64,000 nucleotides of DNA from Parus major (taxonomy: Eukaryota; Chordata; Aves; Passeriformes; Paridae). Position 1 is the first letter of the stretch, and the number at the start of each line of letters is the position of its first letter. The notes under the pieces are model-generated. The model had not been told where the DNA came from. It did no database searches and worked only from the letters and a program-made list of their open reading frames with translations. Location of the stretch: the NCBI RefSeq assembly GCF_001522545.3, contig NC_031776.1:27849634-27913633 (forward strand). The letters run 5' to 3'. The position numbers and the translations under genes were made by a program. This document shows positions 39,201 to 49,974 of this stretch, one piece after another.

Positions 39201-40343
39201 AAGAATATTTGCTACATTTGAACAAGCAGCTTATAATACAGGAATGAATGAGACGTGGAAATCCTGGAGATGTGTTTTAACTTTGGCTGCTAATGTTCAG
39301 AATTTGAACTGGATGAAAAACATTCATTACCCTATTTTCTGTCAAGATTGGTGATTGTGATTGCATACAAATACAATTTCAGGAAAACTTGTGATTTTCA
39401 CTGCAGTTTGCTTCAGAGGGAAAAGCAAAAAGTAAGCTGGGGAAAGAGAGGGATTCCAATAGTTTCCTCATTTATCATTTCTGTTGAACAAAATATTTTA
39501 ATTTTGTAATCTGGAACTGAAAAATTATTTCAAAAAAACATTTTTCAAGAGTCAGTAGCAGAAATATGGTTTTTATGGTTAAATTTGTCATTTTGCCCCT
39601 GCAATGTGAAAATGGTCCAGGAATGTTCCAGAAAAAAAAGTCTGACATTAAAAACCAGACATTCTGATTTTTTTTAATGCCCAAATGCCTTTGTATCTGT
39701 AAATATCTTTTAATATGCTTGAAAAAGGTTACATGTGTGCAGAGGGCTTTGCATTTACCAGCAAACTTCATAGTCTATTGAAAATTGAGACCACAGGTTC
39801 CTCTGAGCTGTTCCTGGGGAAGAAAAGAATCAGTCATATACTAATTTACTTTTCACTGCCACTGAATGAAATACAGAAGGGAATGTCACACTTCTCAATG
39901 TATAGACATACTTAGTAATCCTACAAAGAAAGGACTCTCCCTTATTATACAGAATATGAATGACTCTGCCATCTGTGGTTTTCTTAAAATGCCACCTCCT
40001 CACAAAGATAGGCCTGCACTTGCAAATGCCACCTGTCACCAAGCAGTGTGTGTCAGGAATTTTCAGTGCCCGAGTGTCACAGTGGAATAAAGCCCTGGGG
40101 TCTCTGTGTGCAGCCCCAGCAGTGCCCTACCTGTGCTCCTGCTGACTGACACAGCAGGGTGGCCAACAGGAAGCAAAAGCAAGTGCAGAATGTGTAAGTG
40201 CAAGTAAAAAAGAGATGTTATGAGCTCTTTCTTCCTTTTTGACTGAAATAAGGAAAACACAGCAGACAAACAATGGCTGTTCTCTGTCAGCTCTCAGATA
40301 TTTAAGTACCAGTGCAGTGAAGCAGGCCTATTTCTTCATTCAG
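36249..40343 (+). other. KALRN: KALRN intron between exons D and E (4.1 kb)
   Basis: The intron opens with GTATGT and closes with CTTCATTCAG. It contains one CR1 relic at 36.70-36.84 kb, listed separately. The stretch around 38.47-38.6 kb (GTGTAAATCAGCAGGGACTC and nearby) resembles old amniote interspersed repeat sequence but cannot be assigned. The rest shows nothing gene-like. Confidence 0.85.
36703..36838 (-). mobile_element. CR1 LINE fragment (3' end, reverse orientation)
   Basis: Read along the + strand this stretch goes AGAATCATTTAGGCTGGA, then ATCATGAGTCCAAC, then CACTAAATCCTGTCCCCAAG, then AAATATCTCCAACC. These words are, in order, the reverse complement of the 3' end of avian CR1 (chicken repeat 1). 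CR1 copies are usually 5'-truncated, which fits this 136-bp remnant. It is diverged and lacks reverse-transcriptase coding sequence. CR1 is the dominant LINE of birds and other reptiles and is a main reason for calling the source a bird. Confidence 0.85.
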
Positions 40344-40574
40344 GTGAGCCAGGATGGAAAAGCCTTGCTGGATGTCCTACAGCGTCCCTTGAGTCCTGGG
40401 AATTCTGAATCCCTTACTGCTACTGCAAACTACTCCAAAGCTGTTCACCAGGTGTTGGATGTAGTACATGAAGTCCTGCACCACCAGCGGCGCCTAGAAA
40501 GCATCTGGCAACACAGAAAAGTCCGGCTACATCAAAGGCTGCAGCTCTGTGTTTTCCAGCAGGATGTTCAACAG
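40344..40574 (+). CDS. KALRN: KALRN exon E: second half of spectrin repeat 3
   Basis: This exon has 77 codons, phase 0. The acceptor is CTTCATTCAG before GTG and the donor is CAG before GTAATG, a somewhat weak donor. The translation begins VSQDGKALLDVLQRPLSPG and ends CVFQQDVQQ. It carries the long loop and last two helices of spectrin repeat 3, ending with ESIWQHRKVRLHQRLQL (conserved Trp in helix C). This is the best paralogue discriminator in the window. Kalirin has DVLQRPLSPGNSESLTATA and HHQRRLES, whereas TRIO has, from memory, DKLQRPLTPGSSDSLTASA and HHQRQLEN. With exon D it makes a 121-residue repeat, longer than the usual 106 or so because of the loop. Roughly residues 471-547. Confidence 0.97.
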
Positions 40575-41681
40575 GTAATGTCCCTACTACAGAGATAAGA
40601 AATGACCCTTTATTTGCAGCCATAAAGGCTAGTGACTCATCTAGAAGCTGGTGCCATAACCAAGATTTCACACACAGCTTGAAAAATCGGCTAAAATCCT
40701 AATGCATCTTTCAGTATCTCTTGGTTTCATGTTGGAAATTATCAATCAGTCCATTGAATATTGATGAGTCCATTCCTTGTGAGAATGTGGCACTATTTTC
40801 AATGGTTAATTTGTCACAAGTGAGCAATTAGCTATAGGTACTCTACTGTTCCTGAGAAAGTGATGTTTAATAGAAAAAAAGAATTTCAAGCGTAAAAAGC
40901 AATTGAACTGTGGTGTTTTTCACCTTTCAGTGTGGAAACAACATAAACTGACAGTTTAGTGGTGCTGTTTATATGATCTTTGCACTATTACCACTTATGG
41001 AGTCCACATACCCATGCCACGAGTCAGCTGGCCCCAGCGAAGTGCACACCCCCATGCTCAGAGCCCCCCTCACAGAAATACAGTTTATATAGCACAGGCT
41101 CATCTCCGAGAACCTCAGCTCCAGGTGGATAACTTTTCTCTCCCAAAGGAATCCATATGAGTAGCAGCACAAGAGTGTGAGTGACAGTAAGTATGAGATG
41201 CCATGTTTGTAGCTGCCAACTATGCAGGCACAATCAACAGATGTTCCAGGGCTCTGCTCATTCAGGGTGGTGTGGTTTGTTTAAGGGCCCCATTATAGCC
41301 CAAAGCAGATGTTGGTAGCAATATGGTACTTGCTTTAAATGAAGAGGCTGAATGCTCTAATCATGTTTATGGAGCATTCTAATGTCCCTGGGGTTCTTTA
41401 TGCCATTGCCTTCCTCCAAGTGAAAAATGAGGCAGAGACAGAATGACAAAGCTGTCACATGCAAAATAGACATGAACCAACAAGGACAGGAGACAGGCAA
41501 CTGTTATTCAACATGCAAATTGTGGTGCTATTAATGCCGTAACTGGAGTGTACCAGCATAGACAGAACTGTAGCTGTAGATGTCCTTTGCAAATATTTCT
41601 GATATTTTCTTTGGCAGTCTTCAAAAGTTTGCCAGTATTTCTATCTATTCAGGTTTTCCTCTAAAACCACAAAAATATTCA

Positions 41682-41699
41682 TGACATATATATATATAT
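41682..41699. repeat. Short AT dinucleotide repeat
   Basis: About seven AT units (CATATATATATATATC) form a minor microsatellite. Confidence 0.8.
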
Positions 41700-44280
41700 C
41701 TAAAACTGGGAATGAATGTAACAGATGCTTAATTTAAGCAAGTTTTCTTTCATTATGTGTCAGCAAACATACTGCATGGTAATGAAATTCATAAGCTATA
41801 TATTAAATAGAGCATATATTTGGTATTCAGAATACTTCTAGCAAACTATGTGAAGTTAATACAGTTTTAGGGCTAAAATCTGAAAAATCAAGGGTTTTAA
41901 ATTCTGATGGTTTTATACTTTTTCTAATTGTGCTATTTAACATGAATAAGTATCTTAGGTATTCTTCATTCCCTAGGGTGATTTACACTTTTGTTCAGTC
42001 TTTCCAAACTGAAACTTTCTCTCTTACATCTTCTGAATTCAGTAGAAGTGTTTATGAGGTTCATTCATGAAGCTCATTCAGACTTTTACTTCCCACACAT
42101 GCAGGGCAACGAAGCTGTGTCACTGGTTTTCAAAAGGAACAGGTCTTTGTACGTACTGTGGCTTTTGGTGGGAGAAAAAGAAACAGGCAGTAAGAGTTTC
42201 TGGAGCACAGTCACTTTAGAGAGCATTCCTCTGTGTGAGTTCTGTTGGCAGCAGTCTTTCCAAATTTTTCTCTTAATGGGTAGTTATTATCTGGGAAGCA
42301 ACAACTTAATGACAGACATGCTTCCATCCTAGCACACACTGGAGGCATCTCTTTGTCCTACTTAGAAAGTAGAGAGGAAGAGATGAATCATTCTGTTCAC
42401 TAAACATCTGTACTATTCAAGATAAATGCTTTGTAACTCATAAATGAAATTATCAGCTAAACAGAAATATGAATTGTAGATTCCATGAGGAGGAGGAAGA
42501 TATCAGAGTATGTTGATGGGGGCTTTTTTTTGAAACTAATCACCTCCTGTATATCTGTCATGCAATTCCTATTATGCTTATTTTGTTAAATGCCCATTGG
42601 TTGGCAGATAAAGCTGTCTACCTCTATATTGTCACTGATCATAAGCAACATTTATCTATAATAATTTCTTGCCTTGTCAAAATTTAATAACCTTCAACTG
42701 AGTTCCCTCTAGTTCAAGTGTAAAATGAAAAGATGTGGGAGAAGAAATCCTGACAAGAGAGCCTTGAATTTATTAGACTTCTCTGTCTTCTAAACATGTA
42801 GTGATACAGCATAGTTTCTCTAAGGAAGATATTTCTCTCATACAGCTCAGAATCAAACAGCTTCTCACAGGTGCAGTTTGTACTGTCAGGGTATACTCTG
42901 GCTCACCCTCTCCAGCTGTTGTCCAGTGCAGTAAAAGTTCTGGTGAAAGATAATCTTTGTTTTATCTTCACTTGTCATGTCACCTGCTGTGCATCAATCT
43001 TGTCCTACACGTGGATGTTAGCAGGGACAGGGGTTCTGTGTTGCATGTCTTAATAGAGACTCCAAGATTATTTCGCATCCTCTCAGTCTGCTATTAACAA
43101 CAAAACCAGATTTTGGTAAAGGCATCTCCAAGAAGAAACTCTTGTGGACTCTGAGAGATCAGTAATTGTTTATCTAGCTACTCTGGTTAGGCTTGTCAGA
43201 GGGATTGAGTATGGGCATGGAATATCAGCTGTGCACAGGGGTCTTGCAGAGCTGATTAGCTGGATGAAGGCTTTGTATAGGCCAAGTGTGTGCCATTTGA
43301 ACTGGATTTGAGGGTTAAACTCTGTTCAACAGGGCTCATTCATATGATTTCTGTAGTTATCTGCACCACTTGCAAGGCAAGACTACCTGCAGTATGTACT
43401 AATGGCAAGTCAGGGCTGTGTTCACTGTCAAGGAAATACTTCTGAATCTAGCTGGCTTTCAGCTTGAACTGCACAAAATCCCTTCAGTCGCAGCATAACT
43501 GAAATACACACTGTATAAAAAATATACACATCTGTATAAAAAACAGTGTAAACACTGTGGATTGCTAAGTTACAATATTAATGTAAGAAATGTTATGCTA
43601 TAAAATATCATTAGACATAATCACTACCTCACACCATCAGACATTTTACAAGACTATTTGCTACTACATCTATGTATTAATACAATTACATCCATTTGCA
43701 CATGTGAACCAGGGTAAATAATGGTGTGCTGAGGATGCTGAGTTATGAATATATAGTGTTTTAAAGAAGGAAAGAAAATAAATGGTGTGAAACTGCATTT
43801 GCAGCCTTCACAGGAAATAGAGCACCATTCACACACAAGCAACAGCAGTTAAGAAAATTTGTGAGCTGCCACAAGGTTCAACACAGGCAGGAACTGACAA
43901 GAAACGCTTTTAACACCAAAAGTATTTAGGATCATTATAAAAATGTTGGGTTGCTGAGTGTGTACAATACTTCATTGCTTCAGTAGTTTTTTAGAAGTTC
44001 TCTGGTTTCAGATAGGGAAGAACTACGCTATTTGATCCTTTTAGAGCACAGCTGTGGGAGGAGGTGCTGATATTCTGTCCTGCAAGGGAGAAGAAAAATC
44101 CCTTTGACTTTCATGCCATTATTTTGTAGTTGCTGCAGATTCATCAGTACCATTTTTGGTACCTTTTCTCTTCTCTCTTTTCCCTTTTGTTCCTCTGTGC
44201 TCTGTATCTTCCCCTTCTGCAGACTATTTACCATCAAATTACCACCATTTCAATTTCAGTTGATGTTTGAAAGTGTTTTC

Positions 44281-44308
44281 TCATATTTTCTCATATTTTC
44301 TCATATTT
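44281..44308 (+). repeat. 10-bp tandem repeat (TCATATTTTC), about 2.8 copies
   Basis: The unit TCATATTTTC occurs in direct tandem and ends 23 bases before the source copy of the 74-bp duplication at 44332. It may mark a locally slippage-prone site. Confidence 0.9.
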
Positions 44309-44331
44309 CCACTGCTTTGCACCTTTAGGTC

Positions 44332-44405
44332 CTGATTTATCCTGCCAGGCTCTGTGTGCATCTCTCCACTCTAACATATTGCCTTTGCCCTGTGAACAAC
44401 AACAC
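44332..44405 (+). repeat. 74-bp direct duplication, copy 1
   Basis: This 74-base segment, starting CTGATTTATCCTGCCAGG and ending GTGAACAACAACAC, is found again without a single mismatch at 46087-46160, 1755 bases downstream in the same orientation. The identity stops sharply at both ends. No transposon ends are visible around it. It is the likely source copy, because the sequence around copy 2 is rearranged and this one is not. Confidence 0.93.
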
Positions 44406-46086
44406 CATGAAACAGCAAGAGGAGCAAAAGGCTTGTAGCATGAAATGTTATCAAACAGCCTTAGAAATAGCTGAAGCTTTAAAGGCTGTTCTTCACCCCA
44501 TTGCCTTCCCATCCCCTTTGTTTCACAAGGGAAAGAGTTCCACCTCTGTTCTCCACTCAATAAACTCATTTGAGTGAAGGACACCTGTTAAAGTAGAATA
44601 GAGACCCATTTGATACATTATTGCAATGTCTGAACAAGCCTTGAACTTGGTACTTTAGCACACTTTCATATCATAGTAGTCACACTGACATTCTCGTTCT
44701 GCAGCCTTCATTGCTTCTCACAGAAATTCTGAGTCTTTCCATCACTGCCATACCTGCATGCCAACACAGCCTGGCACAGGCAGCCTGTTTCTCCACAGAC
44801 TCACATGATTCTCTGAAGGTCACTTCACTTCTGGTACTACTTTCTTCTTGCTTCACTTTGGTTGGGATGTCTGCCTGTAAATGTAGACCAGAAAAACAGG
44901 TGGATGTAGAGGTACTGCATATGCTGGTGGTTTCTTGGCTATGAGCAGTGTTGAGTTAGTTGTGGTGGATCTGCATGGCAAAATGGAGCAGGCCCATAAT
45001 GGCAGATGAAGACCAGTGGTAGACAGCAAGATGACACCAACAAACATTTACTGGTGAGAGGGTAGGCAGTGCTAAGAAAGCTGGAACTGCTGCCTTTCCA
45101 GCTGCAGTGATGTCTCAAATCCTCTTGGTTATTGAGAAGGTCAAGCTAGACTAATGTCAGGTTCATCTGATTTCTCTAAATTTGGGATTTGCCTTCTGTT
45201 GGCTTCATGCCCAGATACATTAAGGGACATAGTTTTGGTTTCCTTACATGATTATCTGCCTCTGGTGATGGATAAAAAGGCCATGTGGCCATTTTGATAT
45301 CATTACATTTACCAGCTGCCATTGTTGTGGGAGACTGCAGAGTATTGAAGAGGAAAGGCTGTCTCTCTTCATAACCAAGCACTTTAATTTGTAATGTGTC
45401 TGGCTTTTACTGGCAGAGCAAATGGATCAGGGCATGATCCTGACATCATTTGAATGGAAAAATGTCCTGCCAACATCTGTCTGTCTCCATACATTATCTA
45501 AGAATGGTGAACACTTTGTGTGATACATGTGATCTATGTGGTCCATTTGCAGAAGAATGCTTGGATGTTTGAGGCAGTTTATGTTTCATTTAGCTCTCAC
45601 ACAAGATTTTAGAGGATTAGGTCTGTGCATTACTCCCCCATTTGCATGTGTACACTTGGTTGTTTTGATCCCTTAGAGGCAGTGCAGAGTTCTCCAACAT
45701 TCTGTAATTTTCCAGCTCGTCATAGTTTGTTTCAAAGACAAAAGAAATGAGACTATATACCTGCTTTTATGCTTTGTTTACAATAACACCTTCACTGGGT
45801 CTTGTAAAACAAGAGACTTATTCATAAACAATTGTTAAGGAAGAAAAAAGAACATTATAATTAAGTCAAGATTATTTTTACTACCATATGACTTCAGCCA
45901 CATCACCCTGCAAGAGTACATCACATGCTTTGTGTGCCATCTGAACAGATTTAGCATATAAATAGCTCCCACTGTCAGTCATTAATTAAAAATTACAATT
46001 CAAAGCATCCTAGAGAATCTTCACAACTCCTTTGGTAAATTGATATGGTCATGAGGTGCATTTAATGTTTGTCACTTACGTGTTTT

Positions 46087-46160
46087 CTGATTTATCCTGC
46101 CAGGCTCTGTGTGCATCTCTCCACTCTAACATATTGCCTTTGCCCTGTGAACAACAACAC
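46087..46160 (+). repeat. 74-bp direct duplication, copy 2
   Basis: This is the perfect second copy of 44332-44405. Its 3' end is itself the left arm of an inverted repeat, so the duplicated stretch runs directly into foldback sequence. Perfect identity in a neutral intron implies a young event or a gene-conversion tract. Confidence 0.93.
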
Positions 46161-46249
46161 AGAGTATTGTTGTTCACAGGGCAAAGGCAGAGTGAACAAC
46201 ACTCTGTGTTTCAGAGAAAGTACAGTACTTTCTGCTGTACTTTCTCTGA
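46135..46249. repeat. Three successive overlapping inverted repeats (hairpins)
   Basis: Hairpin 1 pairs 46135-46157 with 46167-46189, 23 perfect base pairs around a 9-base loop. Hairpin 2 pairs 46156-46177 with 46192-46210, 19 pairs with a 3-base bulge and a 14-base loop; it reuses part of the first hairpin's right arm. Hairpin 3 pairs 46211-46225 with 46235-46249, 15 perfect pairs, again with a 9-base loop. Such chained foldbacks are typical of serial template switching during DNA synthesis. A transcribed structured RNA is less likely. There is no coding potential; mirrored open frames on both strands here are a consequence of the palindromes. Confidence 0.92.
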
Positions 46250-49200
46250 GCTTAGGTGTGTGTGACCTTACCAGCCATAAGTGATACTGAGTGGAGGTTC
46301 TAAGTGTGGCTGTATTGCCCTCAAAAAAAAATGAAAAAGGTGTCAATCTCCTCCTGTATCCAATCTCAATGGGATACAACAGGAGAGAAAAAAACCCTTT
46401 TGTTATCCATGACTAAGAGATAAAACCTTTGTTCTCACTAATTCTGTCCTTCCAGCAGGAAGTGGTGATTGCACTGGTTTATTATCTGACATGAATATCT
46501 CAGCAGACAATTCTGATGGAACACCATACAACTTTTACCTACAGAGCTCTAAAGCACCAACTTAATGTTATGTGCACGTGTCTCCAAGCCCACGTACATC
46601 TCTAACACCTCTGATGTAGCACTTCTCTGCTTTATTATTTTTACAGTAAAGGTTGTACAATTGTAGTAAAAGGGTTTTCTGTTTGCTTTCATCCACATCA
46701 CAGACCATGCAATAAAACATTTTGTCAACTGCTTTTTCACGGCTATTTTCATTCCATTCCTAATGCTCCTGCCAAAGGAATGGGAATGTTTTCAAGCAGT
46801 GTGAGTGTGAGCCCAGGCAATGAAGAGATCTGTGGCCCCACTCATCTTCTGAAGAGGACTTTTAAGTAACCAATGCTGAAAGTAAAGTGGTGGTTTATTT
46901 GTGCTGATCCTGCAGTTATAGTGAAAATGGCCACTTAAATAACGAGGATTGCTGAGTGATTTAGTTCCTTATTTTGAACTGTTAAAAAAGGTCTGTCATT
47001 CCTTAATTTGAACCCACAGTGGCATGGGATAATGCAGGAGTTTCAGATGACTTCTACTGACTGTAGATGTCTCTCTAAGCTCTAGTGATGACAGAGTATA
47101 GAGGAGGAGCAGCCTGAATAGCTACACAACCCCTGGTACTCCTTGACCAGATTGTGTTGGTTTTCCTCACAAGGAACCACACTGGGAAGGAGAATATTGC
47201 CCACATATTTCCTCAGTCTCTGGTGATTTCATAGGGATATTGCTCTAGTTCCTTCTAGTTCATCCCCTTGCAAAGACATGGAGCATTTATAGGCAGTGTG
47301 CTCAGGGTTGTCCAACAAAAGCAGGATAGGATTCTTGGAAAAAGAGCAGAATTGAAAGGAATAATGTGCATTTTTCCTCTTTACCAGTAACTCTGTCATA
47401 GAAATCCTCCCTTTGAAGGGCCACAGCAGAGCTCCCTGAGTGAGGGTGCAGTCATGTGGCATGTTGCTATTTGGGCCCATTCAGACAGTGGCTGTTTCTG
47501 TCCAGGCAGAACCCAGGACATTTGCAGCCTGTAAACACTGATCACTCTATGGGATAAGAATACCTCAGATGTCTAAGGCCATCAGCCTAAAAAGTAAACT
47601 GCTTTACTTACTTCAAACTCACATGAGAGAAAGGGAGCTCTGTTCTTAATGTCTGACAATGCTTTTAAATTTAGACCAGTATTATCTGGTATTATCTTTG
47701 TGCCAAAATTCTTCACAAAGAACTATAGGTTTAAATTTTTGTTTAAAGATATTTATTCTGGAAATCTCTTAGAGGTTTCTGATTAACAATACACTATCCT
47801 CTTCATAATTTTATTGCAAGTATAACTTGAAATTATCTGGAAAAAACCTTCATCTCATTCTTCCTTTACATGGTTATTAAGACAAGCAGACCATTGTTCT
47901 TTGTGCTCCTAAAGAGTCACTGATGAAAAAATAATAATGATCACTTTTTAATTTATACACAGAGCAGTAGTGCAAGGGATATCCAACTCCAGGGGCAGAT
48001 TCAGTTACCAGCTGAAGTTTACTTAGCACTGATGTATGAGCAGTGGAGGAACACTTTGATGAGCTTCACAGCTGTCTTGGGAGATAAGATCTGAAGAAAC
48101 CTGAATGAGCCAGCTTGATCTCTGAACCTATTGAAGTGAGAAGAGGAACAGAAAAAAAATTTCCTTTATCTGTCAAAAAGACAGTTTTTCTTGTTTAGAG
48201 AACTGTGTGTCCTTCAAGACGTAGTTCCTTTCAGGTGATCTGTTTTGCTACTTCTTGAATGGCAAATGTTTGGGTTCTTAGGCTAAGAAGCTCTTGTGGA
48301 AATCCTCTGAAATCATCCTGACTCATTGAGGATTTGGATCTGTCTTTCAGTGGATGAAGAGGAAACAAGTCATAGCATAGAGAAATGGAGAAGGTGATCT
48401 AAAGATGCAGTTCCTTCTCTGTAGGCAGGTGTAATGATCTGTATTGGTCTGTATTTATCCTTCCTGTCTTTAGAAGCATAACTGAATCATCCAAGTCAGG
48501 AGCCTAATGCAGTCTTCTTTTATAGTCAGTGGAGAGACACTGGCATCTCCAGAGAATGACTCTCACTGTACCCTGGATACTTCCCTCTCTTATTCCAGTC
48601 TGTCAGGGAAAAAATGATAATGTAGGCTCTTCAGACAAGACCTTCAGTTCAGTACCTAATGTTGGGTGAGATTTATTAGGATGCAGGAGCCCAAATCTTG
48701 TGTGATGCCATCCTGCTGGGCATTCAGCGTCTGCCTGATCCCAGATTTGCTTTGCAGCATTCTGCAGGGAAGTCAGTCCTCAGCAAACTGCTAAAATTTG
48801 ATGTTACACTTAAACAGAATTTGTAGTCATTATGTATCACATCCTCATTGTCTATTTCTGTCCCGGGATTGTTTGCATGTCAGCATTCCTGAAAATATCA
48901 TGTGTAGTTTATTGTTTCTGAAAGGCATCGTTGGCTCTTAGTGTCATGGCAAAGGAGGAGAGAGAATTAGGCTTGTCTGTTACTGATTAGCCCTACAAAA
49001 ATAGAAGGGTTGCAGTGGTGAAGAAAGAGAAATAAAATGGAGTTTTCCCCAGCTATATGTATATTTTTTGAAAGTAATTGCTAGAATGAGTAATTGTCAT
49101 AAGGACATGGAGAAAAATAAGGTCTTTGAGTAGATGTAGACTGGAATGCCAGAAAACTTTCTGCCCTGTAACTTTAAGAAGTAACAATAATAGTAGTGCT

Positions 49201-49947
49201 TCTCTTTTATTAAGGTTTCTTTCATTTCAGGATTATGGGTTTTCTAAAAGGTTGATGTTGAGCAATCTGCCAAAGGTCACTTCAAGCTTCATGACTAGAA
49301 CTTTTCATGTCAGGATGTCTGATTCACAAATCCCTGCTCTAAACCAACAGGGTCATTGCTACTCAAGTTTTGCCCCTTATGGAAAGATCTTAGGATTTAT
49401 TTGGACTATCTGAAAATGAAATAAAGGTATTTTATGCTAAGAAATAAAGATGCTATTTTAGGCACTGGTTTAGGAGTCCAAAATAGTCATTCTTTTCTAC
49501 TCCATTTGTTTCCCTTGATCTTTCCTTTCAATTATCTCCTCATATTGCCTCCCAGCTTTTTCGTGGTCTTGCCTGTCACTCAGAGTGATCATTCCTCTTT
49601 CATATTGCTTTTGACTGATGGCCAGCAAAAGGTATTTTCATTGATGTGAGAAAAAACCTTGCCAGACAACAAAGAACATAATGAAAGCTAGTTCCTAATG
49701 TATAACTATAACACTTTTCCCCGTGTTTTCCTCCATGGAGCAGCTGCTCAGCCAGCTGGTTACCTTCCTCCTCTGTAATGAATTACACTCATGGCTTGAG
49801 ATTATTATGTCTTGCTGGGTAACATATATACCATATATATAAGAGCCAACTTAGGCTGAGCTGCTCCTTTCCATGCCAGCCTTTCCCATTAGTTCTCACT
49901 CATCCTTGCAGCTCTGCCTTGCTCCATGCCACAAACTACTTTCCCTG

Positions 49948-49974
49948 GCTGTGCTGTGCTGTGCTGTGCTGTGC
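49948..49974 (+). repeat. GCTGT pentanucleotide repeat, about 5.4 copies
   Basis: A perfect GCTGT run of 27 bases is followed by GCAGCAGC. It is an uninterrupted microsatellite, likely variable between individuals. Confidence 0.92.

Noticed and set aside
46135..46249. MicroRNA precursor or CRISPR-like array
   Set aside because: Three different perfect hairpins overlapping one another and next to a fresh direct duplication fit template switching better. Repeat-spacer regularity is absent and this is a vertebrate intron.
46056..46379. Similar-looking open frames on both strands (shared LPCEQQ and LLFTGQRQ words)
   Set aside because: The shared words come from the DNA palindromes being read from either strand, not from related proteins.
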